Origin: Lactifluus volemus
Taxonomy: Eukaryota > Basidiomycota > Agaricomycetes > Russulales > Russulaceae
Direction: 5' to 3'
Length of the DNA stretch: 64,000 nt
NCBI GenBank assembly: GCA_022376515.1
Contig: WTXI01000045.1
Coordinates: 124,001-188,000, forward strand
Shown here: one piece after another, positions 23,132 through 34,602 of the stretch
Layout of the letters: each line of letters starts with the position of its first letter
Numbering within the stretch: the stretch's first letter is position 1
The notes under the pieces: generated by a model
The model's input: the letters and a program-made list of their open reading frames with translations, nothing else
Databases searched by the model: none
What the model was told of the DNA's origin: nothing
Translations under genes and position numbers: made by a program

Positions 23132-25565
23132 TAGTGTTGCGGGGGCTTGCGGCTATTGACAGCTTAGCCGTAAGCCGGAGCCGGCTTATCCTTAGCCGGA
23201 TGTAGCCGAGCCCAGGCTAGCCCCCATTTTAGTTAGACTGTAGACGGCTTCCAATCACAACTGAGCCCGGCTAAGCCTACCCGAAAGCCGGGGCTGGTCA
23301 CATGATCTATTTCAACCAGGACGTGGCAACTCGGTATCGCTTCCCCCATGCGCTCTCCTCTGTCACCACGTTCCCCCACTTCTCTATCCCCTCTGTCGCT
23401 GGTAGGTTTTCATCACTGCTGGATCATCATTTGCTAATTGAATGAGTTGCAGTTCATGGAGTCTCAAGGCTGTACACATAGTTATGTTGGCCAAGACCCC
23501 TCTGGAGTGACAAAGCTGGTCGCTCTATCCCCCCCTGGCTGTGGCGGGCTTGGCATTGCACACTGCATGCAAAGTCTACTCTAAACACCCTTCTCCTGTC
23601 CTTGACACCAGCCGCATTGCCGACCCCGAGGCTGAGGCCTTTGGGATGACCCCTCGTCATTGCAGGAGCAACCCCAGCTGGCTCGTAGTAGCCACGCCTC
23701 GCTTCCCATGAAGGGCAGTGCCCACTCCTCGTCAGTGTCCAAGCTTATGCTCTCAATCCTTGCCTAAATTACTTACCACCCCAAGCTAGAGCGGACCCCA
23801 CCACTACAACACAGAATTCCTCAGGGGACGATGCAACCGCCGGTGGTAGAAGCTTGTTGTGCGGGTGGGGCAGAGCTAGGGGCAACAGGTACTACCTGCT
23901 GCTGCATTGTCGTTGCCTGTGCTGCTGCGGATGTAGTTGCCGCTGGTGTCGCGACGATGGTTGACATGGGCGCCGGAGTCGGCTCTGTGGGTGCGCTGCT
24001 CGCGCACAAGACTGATGATGCGCGCAGCGTGTCAATCGCTATTCTCGAGATGATGGTGCAGCGTGGGGGCAACATGTGTCATGATGCCGTTCAGACCCTC
24101 TGCCGGCTCGTCTCTGCGCCGCGCGGACTCGAACCGTTGACCAAGCAGGAACAAGAAGAGGAGGACAACGAGGGAGAAGAAGGATGCGAGTGGGAGTGGG
24201 CGAAACTACTCCCCGCTCGCTTGTTCAGCGCCGATCCGGGCCTACTGTCGGTCGATTTTACCTCGCTCTCCGATGAAGTGCGCCTCGTGTTGAAGCAGAC
24301 ACCTACCATGGCGGATGTGCGCGCGCTTGTGTGGCGCAAACGTGCGGAGCGGTGGAGGGCGCTTGCGAAAGGGTGGGAAGAAGCCCCGGTACTCCTTAGC
24401 GTGCCATTTGCGTCAGTGTGCTCCGTCTTTCCCTTTGCTTCTTCTGCTAATTTGGAATTCGTAAATAGTGACACGGATGGATGGGAGATGAGCACGGAAG
24501 ATCTCGATGTGTGGGATGCGATGTTGCAGTCTTGTCTCGAATACGTGCTCGATGAGGGTGCGGACGCCGCGCGCGTACTCGATCACGTCGCGGGCACCAT
24601 CGCGAGCACGCATATCCCAACCGGCGCGTCTGCCACGCGCGCGGCGGACATACTGCTCGGCCATCTCGAGGTATCTCTGTCGCCGCAACCGCATGACGCA
24701 GCACCTGCACTGTTGCTGGTGTTTGTGAATGACACGTTGGTCAGCACGTACCTGCCCGAGCCCCAGGACAAGGTAGTGTCCATGTGGCTCTTGCGCACGG
24801 TGAAGAAAGTCGTGGGCGCGCTCCCCGCCAGGATGCTGCGCGAGGCCGTCAGTGCCTTGCAGGAGGGCCTCGGTGTGTGGGTCGCAGATCAGTACCAGGT
24901 GTTCACGATGGAAGAATATGCATTCGATATGGGTGGTTTCCCTTTTTTCGTTTTTCACCCTTCACTCACGCTGGGTTGCCTGGTTCTGATGGCACGGCAA
25001 CAGGTGACCTCGTTGGCAGTACAGAGCTCTGCTGCACCATCGAATGCCGCCCCCTCGCAACAACCATGTTGACCTTGGCCTTTGTCATGACCAAAGGTGG
25101 CCAGGCTATCACCAGCATACTCGTTGTCTACCCAGATCTGTATGCTGTCCCCCCGTTGCCCCACCTGGACCCGAACCAGTCGCAAAGCGAAGTAAGCGGC
25201 GCGCTGAGTCGTTCAAAGGCTGTGTTGGGTGCGCCAAGCGGGGCCATGATCGACCATGGCCAACGGAGCAGCATACCCCCGCTTTTGCCACATTGTTGAG
25301 CGATTTATCGACCCTTGCCCTCCTGGTCTTCCCCGTCTGGCGTGCACATACTGTGGAGTTCTCGAGTGTCTGAAGTAGTATTACATAATGAGTTTGAGTT
25401 TGAGACTAAGCCAGACTAAGCCAACGAGCCTTATGCTCTAAGCAACGGCTTAGCCTTGGCTAAAGGGCCTGGCTAAGGTGGCTCGGCTTAATCTGGCAAG
25501 CCGATGCCATGGCTAAATGCGGCTCGGCTCCGGCTAGCTCCGGCTCGTCGAGCCCCGCAACACTA
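23132..25565. mobile_element. H1: hAT-type non-autonomous element (8-bp TSD GCCATAGG)
   Basis: The ends are TAGTGTTGCGGGG and its exact reverse complement, the hAT-like TIR form, flanked by GCCATAGG at 23124-23131 and 25566-25573. The empty site reads as an uninterrupted LINE2 thumb. Subterminal zones (23145-23290 and 25405-25560) are dense in AGCCGG/GGCTAA motifs in both orientations, as expected for transposase-binding arrays. It carries one long ORF (23831-25072) that is not a transposase. Confidence 0.93.
23831..25072 (+). CDS. Unknown protein, 413 aa, carried by H1
   Basis: A single open frame whose N-terminus is low-complexity (Cys/Ala-rich, unlike a folded domain), so the true coding start may be later. 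From about residue 95 it looks like real protein: an acidic linker (QEQEEEDNEGEE), then helix-rich sequence with LLPARLFSADPGLLSVDF, DLDVWDAMLQSCLEYVLDEG, HVAGTIASTHIP and WLLRTVKKVVGALP, and ends with a Phe-rich stretch that reads like intron or vector sequence (GGFPFFVFHPSLTL). The helical pattern resembles a HEAT-type scaffold and could be a captured host gene fragment. I do not recognise the family. There is no DDE or BED motif, so it is not the transposase. Confidence 0.5.
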   Translation: MQPPVVEACCAGGAELGATGTTCCCIVVACAAADVVAAGVATMVDMGAGVGSVGALLAHKTDDARSVSIAILEMMVQRGGNMCHDAVQTLCRLVSAPRGLEPLTKQEQEEEDNEGEEGCEWEWAKLLPARLFSADPGLLSVDFTSLSDEVRLVLKQTPTMADVRALVWRKRAERWRALAKGWEEAPVLLSVPFASVCSVFPFASSANLEFVNSDTDGWEMSTEDLDVWDAMLQSCLEYVLDEGADAARVLDHVAGTIASTHIPTGASATRAADILLGHLEVSLSPQPHDAAPALLLVFVNDTLVSTYLPEPQDKVVSMWLLRTVKKVVGALPARMLREAVSALQEGLGVWVADQYQVFTMEEYAFDMGGFPFFVFHPSLTLGCLVLMARQQVTSLAVQSSAAPSNAAPSQQPC

Positions 25566-25573
25566 GCCATAGG

Positions 25574-28057
25574 TGAGGACGGGAAGGATTACTGCGAGGT
25601 AGACTTTACACCAATTGGCAAAGTCGAGTCCTCTGACTGAGTTACCTAAGACCCCAAGGGCCGCAAGTGACGAGCGGGCCCGAGAGGCCATAATAGAGAC
25701 ATGTTCTTTCCAAGAGAGGGTCGGGTTGAAGTAGACTCCCAGGTAGCGGACCACCTGAGAGGATTTGACGGAGTACTCACCGTTAGAGGGGTCCTGAAGA
25801 GCGAGTCGGGTTATATGAGGGCCAAAGTGGCGGGCGACATGGCGGGCACGGAAAATCATAAATTCCGTTTTCTCCGGGTTGAGCTGGAGCCCCACATCAA
25901 ATAGCCAGAAAGCTGCTTGCTCGTACAATCATGCGGCCTTCGACGCCGCAGAGTGATATGTTTCCCCGCTGGCCATGATGCAGCTGTTGTCGACATATAA
26001 CTGAAAAGAGGTGAAAGGAGAGGGGTCTGTAGAATTAAGGAGCGTGAGGAGGGGCGCGGTATAAATAGCCGAAAGAATGGGGGAGAGAGGCGAACCCTGG
26101 GGGGTGCCGTAAGAGAGTGACTGGGGGTCGTGGGTATAGTCATTAAAGGAGAGAGATGCTTGTCGATCAGAAAGGAAGGAAAGGGTCCATGCCATGAGAG
26201 ACGGGGGAAAACTGAAGATGTGAAGGAGGTAGGCAACTTGGGCCGGGTTCAGGTTGTCAAAGAAACCCTGGATGTCGAAGAACAGGGTCGCGGCCACATG
26301 TCCCGCCGAGAGGCAGGATTGTGCGAGGTGAGCCAAGTGGCCGGCTCCATCAACCGCACTGCTGTAGTCCCGCGAGCCAAATTGAAGGGGAGGGAGGATG
26401 TGAAAGGTGTTGAGGTCTGCCAGAAGACGCTTTGCGACTATCTTTTCCAGGAGTTTGCCAGCACACTCTAGGAGACTGATGGGTCGGTAGGCTTTGGCTA
26501 AGGAGTAATCCAGTTTCCCTGGTTTCTGTAAGACCACCACCTTGGCGACACGCCACGGGTGGACACTGAGGGAGAGGGCGGCGGAGAAGAGGTTAACAAA
26601 GTGAGACGGGGAGGCTGCAAAGGCCCACTTGAGTAGTTTGTAGCCGATCCCACTGGGGCCTGGGGCCAATTTGTTGGAGGTGGGCGCGAGCGCCGCATGG
26701 ATTTCCGAAAGAGTGACTGGGCCGTGGTGGCGTGTGGGTAAAGGAGGGGGGTCCGAGGGGAGGGAAATGGCCTTCCCAGGGGGAAGCGGCGGAAAAAAAC
26801 GGGACTGGAGGATCGTAGCCATGATTGGAGGTGCAGCCAACAGGGAAGTGGAGACGGGGTCCATGAGGGGAGGAATGTGAGAGACGGAGCGGCCATGCCT
26901 CCAACGTGTGGCCTTCCAAAGGTTGTCAGGGGTGCAGTGATCAAGGAAGTCGTGAGCTGCTCCCCTCTTTGCCGAGGTGATAGTGGTTCGAAATGTGTGG
27001 TAGAGGGGTGCACGGAGGGCCGGAGGGCCGGAGGTGCCTGTTTCCAAAGGGCCAGGGCTGCCAAGCAGTCGGCCTTCCACCAACGGGTGCCCCAGGGATC
27101 CGGGGTCATCCGGCGATCAAAGAGTTCCAAACAGACTTGATCGATGTCGGCAAGGAGACGGGCTGCCTCAGACACGAGGATGCCTTCTGAGGTGATCGGA
27201 GGACCGACCGGTAGGTTCTTGAATGACTGTTGCCAAGCATCCTCCATGTCATCTATGAGCTTGTAACCAGGGAGGGGCCGTGGGAGGGGGGTAGGAAGAG
27301 GTTGTGAAAGAGAGAGGGTAGTGGAAAGAGCGGCGTGGTCCGAATGAAGGGAAAGATCGAAAGAGATCGTGGGAGGGGAGAGATCGAGAGTGGTGGCGGC
27401 CAGTGAATTGACGAGAAAGAGATTGAGCACCGAGGGTGCGTGGCCCGGGGGGCCTTTCCAGGTGGGGGTAGAGAAGGGGTTGAGGCAGGTCAGGTCCTGC
27501 GTGACAATCCAGTCTTCTAAGAGGGGGCCCCAGGACAACAGGGAGTGGCCCGGGGGCGACCACATGGCGCTGTGGGTATTGAAGTCTCCCACCATCAAGG
27601 TGGGGAAGGAACCGTCTAGGGACGAGGAGAGAAGCCCCTGGAGGCCGTGCCCCTGGGGGGGAACTGAGTGATAGAAATTGAGTAGTCGAAAAGAAGGTGC
27701 GGAAATGAACGTGAAGTCCACTACCATGCCGGAGGGGGAGGACAGGCCCTCGATATGGCGGAGGACTGGGGAACATGAGGATAAGAGTGAGTGATGTATG
27801 TAAATGAGAGTCTTGGCTTGTTGGCCAGGTGTGAGGATCGGGCTTAAGCAGGTCCATTTGTCATTGGCGGCCCCCCCAAACACCGGGAGGCCGTCAGGGT
27901 CAGAGTCAGAGCGAGCTGTGGAGATTTGGCCGAACCAAGGTTCCTGGACGGTGAGAATATGATGGTCGGAGGATTGAAGAAGGGCATGCATCATGTGATT
28001 GCGGCGGCGCATGTTCACCGACAATATCTTGATATGGTTTAAAGACATTGACGCCAA
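25574..28057 (-). pseudogene. LINE2 ORF2: endonuclease and reverse transcriptase
   Basis: ORF2 starts at 28057 (MASMSLNHIKILSVNMRRRN), overlapping the end of ORF1. The APE-type endonuclease shows VQEPWF, VGDFNTHSAMW and a terminal LHSDHAALS; the expected SxLDLF box reads SVLNLF. After a frameshift near 27000-27080 the RT domain follows: LAPGPSGIGYKLLKW, LAKAYRPISLLECAGKLLEK, FFDIQGFFDNLNPAQ, YGTPQGSPLSPILSA and LYVDNSCIM, where the second catalytic Asp is Asn. An in-frame TGA near 25927 precedes QLNPEKTEFMIF, and the frame reaches LPVLTYG at the H1 insertion. The substitutions at key sites are G-to-A or C-to-T on the coding strand. Confidence 0.9.
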
Positions 28058-28287
28058 GCAGCCGCGCGTTCGAAGTTGAGCCAGTGTTGCTCCTCTGGCG
28101 ACAAAGCAGCAAGTTCGGAGGGGGAGGGGCCATCAGGGCGAGAGGCGAGGGCAAGGACGTGGGCCGGTATAGCGGAAGCATCAATGGGGTTGCCATGTTG
28201 GAAAACTGGAACAGGGCGAGGTCTGGAGATAGCAGAAACTGGGGCAACAGCTGGTAGAGGCTGTGCGGATGCAGGAGCAGGCGAGGT
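28039..28287 (-). pseudogene. LINE2 ORF1, C-terminal end
   Basis: The frame enters from the hAT-type end at 28288 and reads a Pro/Ala-rich stretch, then HVLALASRPDGPSPSEL and EEQHWLNFERAAAWRQ before its stop, which lies inside the first codons of ORF2. Overlap of ORF1 stop and ORF2 start is usual for two-ORF LINEs. No zinc knuckle is seen in this remnant; the upstream part is missing. Confidence 0.6.
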
Positions 28288-28455
28288 TAGTGTTGCGGCG
28301 GCTCCAGCTAAAACGCGGCTATAGCCGGAGCCGTAGCCAGCTAAAATGCTAGCCGAGCCAAGCCACTGTTGCATAGCCGCCCCCTTTAGCCGACTCGGGA
28401 CAAGCCGGCTTTTTGCCAGCTAGACCAGCTAGAGCCAGCTAGCTGACGCAAACCC
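28288..28455. mobile_element. H2: single hAT-type end with AGCC array
   Basis: TAGTGTTGCGGCGGCT matches the H1 terminus and is followed by an AGCC/GGCT-rich array to about 28450. I searched to the right for a matching end next to ggcgaggt and did not see one, so the element is truncated or its other end was lost when later elements inserted. Confidence 0.7.
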
Positions 28456-29444
28456 CCGCCACCTTCCTCTTGTCTGCGTTGGACTCTCCCTACCGCTCCC
28501 CTTTCCTCTTGACACGGTCATGCACCCCCCATTTTCTTTCCTTGCAACTGTGTCAAGTCTTTTCCTTCTCCGCACATCCTCCATTTCAGATAGCATTGAC
28601 AAGCCGTCCTGCTATCTTAGGTAGAGCTCCTGTTGCACCCCCCTTCCCGTTCGTTTTTGTGTCGCGTCCAACACTTCCGACCATCGTGACAGCGCCATTC
28701 CCACTCAACCATCCATGGAAACTGCCTGCCCTCGCACCACCAATGATGCCATGCACGCGATACTGGATGATTGGCAATGGTATGCCCCTCCCCCCCCGTG
28801 ATTCCCTACGTTCCCCCCCTAACAAATAATTTCAGGTTCTGATTTTATAACGACATGGAGCGATATATACCAGTCATGGGGGGTTACCACAGATGCCGTC
28901 TTAGGGCCCATCCTCCAACTTTTTTCTGCGTGCCGTTGGGGAACCTGACTGAGACCGAGAGGGCGACCATCTATCCCAAGGTGCACGATCCCACTCACTC
29001 CACGCCGCTCGCGGAGGCGGCGATTCTCTCCTAGGCATGGGTGGACGTCAATCCCTTTCATCCCGGAACTGACCCCCGTCCCAGTCCCGATCACGGTCCT
29101 CATGCCACTCTCTCCATGACCGCGAGCAGGCTGAGGCTGGCGCATCTAAGCCTCCCTGCCAATGTCCTATGTAGGGGGAGTGTGTTGCCTTGTCACCTCA
29201 AACTCTTCCCACTCCATCATCCAGTGGTTCAGTGGCTTCCTTGGTCCCACTTGTTCCAGGACCACTCCTGGACTTGAGCTAGTGGGCCATTACTTCGTAT
29301 GGCATATCCGAGTTCTCCCATGTTGTAGAAGTGCATTGTTAGATGATCCAATGATTGAGATATATACAAAAGTAAAGGAATACCATAATACGCAAAGAAT
29401 AGTATTCAGTAGCCAGAGGCGTCTAGGAAGAGCACAGAGTTTTA
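28456..29444. other. Internal or flanking sequence of H2, no gene
   Basis: C-rich at first (similar in style to the sequence inside H1 after its left array), then more balanced. No ORF here has convincing protein character. It ends at TA, the target of the mariner-like foldback element. Confidence 0.55.
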
Positions 29445-31035
29445 CAGTGACTTCCAAAACCCTTCTCATAAAACTGACCCTCACCCCAAAACTGATATAT
29501 CTCCTGTTATAAGCATGCTATGATATTGGGTAGGGCATCATTTGAAAGGTATGGTTCTTAGGTTTCTGGCAATATATTATACATGTCATGGAGATGCCTC
29601 AATCATAAGATCTATTCAACTTAATGCAGATTACCATAAGAAGGGTTTTGTTGCAGCCATATCCAAAAACCTTTACCATAATGTAATAAGGGTAATTCTT
29701 ATTCAAATGACCTCAAAATTGGCATGCTATTAGCTTATAGCTAATATAATCTGAATCAGTTGCAAACATGTGAAAACAGTGTTAGTTTTCAAACATTTAC
29801 AGCCATTAAGTTAAATGTGGTAATGAAACCCTTCTTTTTTATATTGTAGGTCATTTTTCCTAGAAACACCTCTTGGCTGTGAATAATAATATTAGTAGTA
29901 TAACTACAAGTCACAGATTGAATTGTTTCAACATTTAAAAGCTTCTAAAAAGTCATTTAAAGAGGCTTTTTACTGATAATTTATCGTAGAGGGGGTAATG
30001 TTTCTTAATTAACAAATGAAATAAATGATTTAAGAGGAATGACTCCTTATAAGGTCATACACCATGGTCCCCTCTATCAGATAAGTGGTTAGTTAAGTTA
30101 AAACCAGGTGAATAAGGGCTTATATTATTGAAAATACTTCTGTAAATGTGTGTTATTATGAGTTACTTTCTTACTCAGCTTTTTATAGCAATTCTTCTTT
30201 ACTTAGGTCCTATAGTATAAGCTTATGTAATGTAATTTGATCATATCTAACTAAATAATTCACTGCAATCTCTTTACTATCCTTTTTTAATGCTTTTTTA
30301 CATAGTTTATTTATATGTTACTATTGTCTTAGTTCAAATACTATTCTTTTCCTCTCTCACTACCTTTATGAATATATATGCACAGCCACAATAGGATATT
30401 TCATTAAAGGGCAGTGTGACCTTTACTAATCCAATGTATTTTAGTCTTTAAATGGTGTATTTCATTTGTTAATTAAGAAACATTACCCCCTCTACGATAA
30501 ATTATCAGTAAAAAGCCTCTTTAAATGACTTTTTAGAAGCTTTTAAATGTTGAAACAATTCAATCTGTGACTTGTAGTTATACTACTAATATTATTATTC
30601 ACAGCCAAGAGGTGTTTCTAGGAAAAATGACCTACAATATAAAAAAGAAGGGTTTCATTACCACATTTAACTTAATGGCTGTAAATGTTTGAAAACTAAC
30701 ACTGTTTTCACATGTTTGCAACTGATTCAGATTATATTAGCTATAAGCTAATAGCATGCCAATTTTGAGGTCATTTGAATAAGAATTACCCTTATTACAT
30801 TATGGTAAAGGTTTTTGGATATGGCTGCAACAAAACCCTTCTTATGGTAATCTGCATTAAGTTGAATAGATCTTATGATTGAGGATCTCCATGACATGTA
30901 TAATATATTGCCAGAAACCTAAGAACCATACCTTTCAAATGATGCCCTACCCAATATCATAGCATGCTTATAACAGGAGATATATCAGTTTTGGGGTGAG
31001 GGTCAGTTTTATGAGAAGGGTTTTGGAAGTCACTG
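29445..31035. mobile_element. Tc1/mariner-like foldback element with 0.58-kb inverted repeats
   Basis: The 1,591-base AT-rich element begins CAGTGACTTCCAAAACCC and ends with its reverse complement, flanked by TA on both sides (29443-29444, 31036-31037). The left arm 29445-30022 and right arm 30459-31035 are inverted copies with very few differences; the 436-base loop has no transposase ORF. CAGT ends and a TA duplication are the Tc1/mariner signature. Near-identity of the arms suggests recent insertion or ongoing arm conversion. Transcription across it would give a long hairpin RNA. Confidence 0.92.
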
Positions 31036-31124
31036 TATCACATATGTACAGTGTACTATTGTTTGCCCATACCATCATGCATGTAGGATGTGTCATACAT
31101 TTTCTCTCGTAGAAGCCATGCGAT

Positions 31125-32824
31125 CAGATCATAATATATATGGCCAGAATTGATTCGTCCAGTGGGATGGTCATTATATCAGATGTCTCGTAGACTAAAG
31201 ATTTCCCTGTCAACAACCCATCATGAAACCAAATCATACCATTTTCTGATACAAATCTAGCAGTGAAGTGCTCACACCCAAAGTAAACTATGCCTTGTAA
31301 ACGGTACTCTCAATATAAACCCCCGACATCAATGCGCAACACTGAATCAAAGGTGTGCAGTCCCTGCCATAACTCAATTGCCAACAAGGGAGGATGACAC
31401 GTGAACGAAAACGAACGAATCAATTCATTGTTACATTCGGAACATGTAAGAGACGACGTTGTGTCGAAATTGTTGAGATACTGTTGTACAGTATAGTCAA
31501 CAGGAGCACCGTATGTCATAATCTCACAGGAAGTAGTCACACGCTCATCACGACCGACTAGGTGATTATTGGAACAGCGATGAATAGATTTCATGATAGG
31601 CATCTGGGACATTAGCAATTGATTCATGACAGCATGTGCGCTCGTATATATACCAAATCTAAACTCTCTATCAAGCCTTGCAAGCTCGTGCCTCACGCAA
31701 TCACGTATTTGTTCTAATGTATACGAATTGGTGCCCATATGATCGTAATAATCTACATGTTTTTCAAATGCAGCTGTTAAATAATTTAGGGTGTCATTGT
31801 TTAATTCGCTCCATTTCGTCGTCATTGCCACTGGGTTTTCACGCCAAACATTAAAAAGGATAGTAATTATGGTGTCGTACGCGCAACTATTAGTTTCCCA
31901 TTGTGTACCAACAGGGATAAGGACGTCAGGAGACAAATGTGTAACTTCATCAGATACTACAGTGTGACAAGTCATACATCTTTTGGCATTCACCAGAAGT
32001 TCATTCAAATCTACAGATCTCTTTCTTTTTAACCCTCTGTATCGTTTGTGATCTGAACTGTTCTTAGAAAGGTGAAGTTCCGAGCTAGATATATTGTCCG
32101 TCTGGGTGATTTCCTTTGCTACAAGCTGACGTTCACTATTATTAGACATGTCAACTTCAGATGCACACAATTTTTTCTTCAGTCTTACGGCGTCAACGAG
32201 CCTCCATTGAAAATCGTCCCCCATAGATTCGGTGCCTACTGTGAATGGATCGCGTTTATTCCATCTCAATGATTTGTGTAAATGCGACGGCATATAATGC
32301 AAGCCCCTATTTTTTCTAAACATAGCAATGATAGAGTTTCTGTGATCAGCCATTGCAACCTCCATCGGAAGTCTGTCTTCGAAACGTAATGTCGTGATAT
32401 CATCCAGAAGTTCTAGTTCTCGAAATTCTTGCCGCAAGGCCCCTGAAGCCCCACCCGTGATTTTAGTGGGGTGAAAACCACCCAATATTAAGGTACCTGT
32501 GGCACATGTTCCACGCAAAAGTGCAGTATAGTATCCTTGATGTGTCCATGTATATCTCAGATCCACTACATTACTTTCTCGTGTCTTGCCTTGAGAAGCA
32601 TAGTCAGTCATGGCAAAGTTTGGTAGCACATCAGGCTGTGCACGAGATATTTGTATTGTGGAGTCATCTGGCAGATTACAAGTAGTAGTAACACAATTTC
32701 TTGTCAGCGGTACAACATTCAACGGAAGGCCATCGAGCTTCACTGCCACAGGGGGGTCCCGAAGCCGAACAAATAACGTATCTATAGTATTTATATCATT
32801 TACTTTCTGTGACTGCCACCCATA
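31125..32824 (-). pseudogene. PIF1-like helicase C-terminus fused to USP-like peptidase domain
   Basis: The minus-strand frame starts at the T3 insertion with YGWQSQ and reads helicase C-terminal motifs GLPLNVVPLT, NFAMTDYASQGKTR and ALLRGTCATGTLILGGF, then GGASGALRQEFRELELLDD. A basic region follows, then a C19 (ubiquitin-specific peptidase)-like domain: Cys box QWETNSCAYDTIITILFNVW, a zinc pair TCSECNN and LLAIELWQ. Near 31310 the frame stops after VGGLY; shifting one frame recovers YRLQGIVYFGCEHFTARF and GMIWFHDG, the His-box region, down to about 31125. So the peptidase has Cys and His boxes but a frameshift between them. I associate such helicases with large basidiomycete DNA transposons or Helitron-like elements. 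The upstream half is at 38355-38682. Confidence 0.8.
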
Positions 32825-32987
32825 CATCAGGAAAACCTGAGGTTGCTTAATAGTGCTTAGTGGTCTTAATGATCTTAAATTCACCTTTTTGCTTAATTTT
32901 GCTTGATGAAAAATTTGTTTAAGCACAATTAAGCAACTTAAGTAGGCTCAACATGCTCAGCACAATTAAGACTGGGATTAAGCATGC

Positions 32988-33847
32988 TGTAAGACTTTGG
33001 TACCGCGAGTAGTCTCTAGCGTTACAAAGTCCTGTTGTAGATTAGATTATGAATGAGATTTTGACTTTAAAACTCTCCAAAGGCACACAACAACAGAACC
33101 AGCTGAATCTGCGGTTTATTGTCAGTGCTATGTAGGAGTAGTAAGTCTGTCTTCCATCGGGGAAGGCAGGCGGAATAAATACATGTTCTACTACCCTAGA
33201 TCTATAATAATCGTAGTCCGATCTGTCGCGATCAAGAGGATCGCAACATGTTTCACTTACTTATGAAACATCTTCGTGATCGCGCGGTTTTCACGCGCCT
33301 CAGTAATTTAGGGTACTTAATTTATTTATTGCAGGCCGTCCCACCGGGGTGCACTGCTAGAATCAATGTGCAACGCTCGTAGAATGTCGCAGCGTTGCCT
33401 AATTATTTACTATCTAGGCGGACCGGGCCGCCAGTGTTACTGACGCGAGTCGTGGGCCTGGCACGTAGTAGCCCCTCAAATCGGACCGCCTGTGCCGCTG
33501 GCGCAACGACTCATCAGAGGCGATATCTCTCATCGCTCATTATTATTTGATTTATGAAACTTCAATAAATTATATTGGTGCACATTTGTTTCAGTGTGCA
33601 TGATATTTATGATCGCGAGGGCTGGCGACCTTGCGTTCTCGTTATTTCTGGCTCAAGCCCAGTGTGGGCTCGGGCCGGTCCGGGAGGCCGCTCATGCGAC
33701 GCCAGTCTCGAGCCGGCCCGTTCCAAATAGATTGCTTAGGATCTTCAATCCTAAGCAGTATTTTATCTTAGTCGTTTCACACAACAAATGTAGATCATGT
33801 GTGAGTAATAATATTTATGGTAAGGCATCTATTAGGGACGCCTTACA
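32988..33847. repeat. Solo LTR (860 bases, TSD CATGC) in T3
   Basis: Ends TGTAAG and CTTACA, flanked by perfect CATGC duplications (32983-32987, 33848-33852). The disrupted site is a short tandem repeat of T3 (about 45 bases, containing atgctcagcacaat), one copy on each side. Internal sequence has hairpin-forming gatcgcgatc-like and atgtttcac/gtgaaacat-like stretches. No internal retrotransposon region. Confidence 0.9.
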
Positions 33848-34387
33848 CATGCTCAGTATGCTCAGCACAATCAAGACTGACATTAAGCACACTCAACATA
33901 TTTAAGCAACTAATGAAATGTTAAGGGGCTTTTAATCACACTAAGCAAACAAACATAATTTACATAATCTAACCAATCCAAAATTTTTGAAACTTATGAA
34001 AATTTTGCTAAGTCGTTTGTTTATTCTTGTTGGCACAATGTTGAGTTTCGTGCCTTATCATTTTCAACACTCCTTCTCTCTGTTGCCTTTGTCTTCTTCA
34101 CGTTGTCGGCCTCCGTGTTGTTGTGTCCACGCCACCACTTCTGTGTCATCACCTCTCAGTGTTGCCCCTTCTGTCACCACTATTACCGGCCCCTGGCGCC
34201 GCCGCTTGTCTCAATGTCCCGCTGCCACCGCTGTCGCAGCCCCTTTGCCGCTGCTGCCATTGTTGGTAAGGCATGGTCCTGGGTCTGTCGCATTTTTTGC
34301 TTTTGACTTCTCATACTGACATTTCCTCCTTCCTCCTCTGTGCATCGTCACTTGCTCACCCTGTACCTCCTCCCGAGTCCCGACACG

Positions 34388-34602
34388 ATGAAGGCGTTTT
34401 GTGACTTTGTCAAGGGGTTCAAACCCAAATACTGTATCGCGCACGACCGCTCGCTCGGTTTGCTGACCGCGTCCCCCGCCGTGGTCGAGGTGCTGTTGTA
34501 TGAGGGCTATCTGAGGAGGATGCAAATCACCGGAGAGGTGAATCTGAACCTCGATTGTCCGGCAGAGTTCGTTGTGAGCGTGCCGAATCCTTCTCCCGTC
34601 TA
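34388..34602 (+). pseudogene. Captured MCM4-like fragment 1 (N-terminal domain)
   Basis: An open frame starting at ATG 34388 encodes FCDFVKGFKPKYCIAHDRSL, then LLYEGYLRRMQITGEVNLNL. This matches the N-terminal domain of MCM4 of the MCM2-7 replicative helicase, where FKPKY and YLRRMRxTGExNLNLD are familiar from memory of fungal sequences. After NLD the frame leaves MCM-like sequence, consistent with entering an intron. It lies just after the T-family core, in the same orientation. It is far too short to function as a helicase. Confidence 0.72.

Larger units (their letters stand above)
21057..28287 (-). mobile_element. LINE2: Tad1-like LINE, nested with solo LTR and H1
   Basis: A poly(A) tail (T run at 21057-21072 on +) marks the 3' end. 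Going 5' on the minus strand are the ORF2 C-terminus with CxC...HxxxxC, RNase H-like region, RT thumb, RT palm, endonuclease and the end of ORF1, which is cut at 28288 by an hAT-type end. It is interrupted by a solo LTR (21811-22290) and by H1 (23132-25565), both with clean target duplications. It differs in sequence from LINE1. It inserted in the 3' flank of NLR-B. Premature stops and catalytic changes show that it is dead. Confidence 0.9.

Noticed and set aside
28470..28829. A 119-aa ORF right of H2
   Set aside because: Composition-driven, with no domain or conservation evidence.
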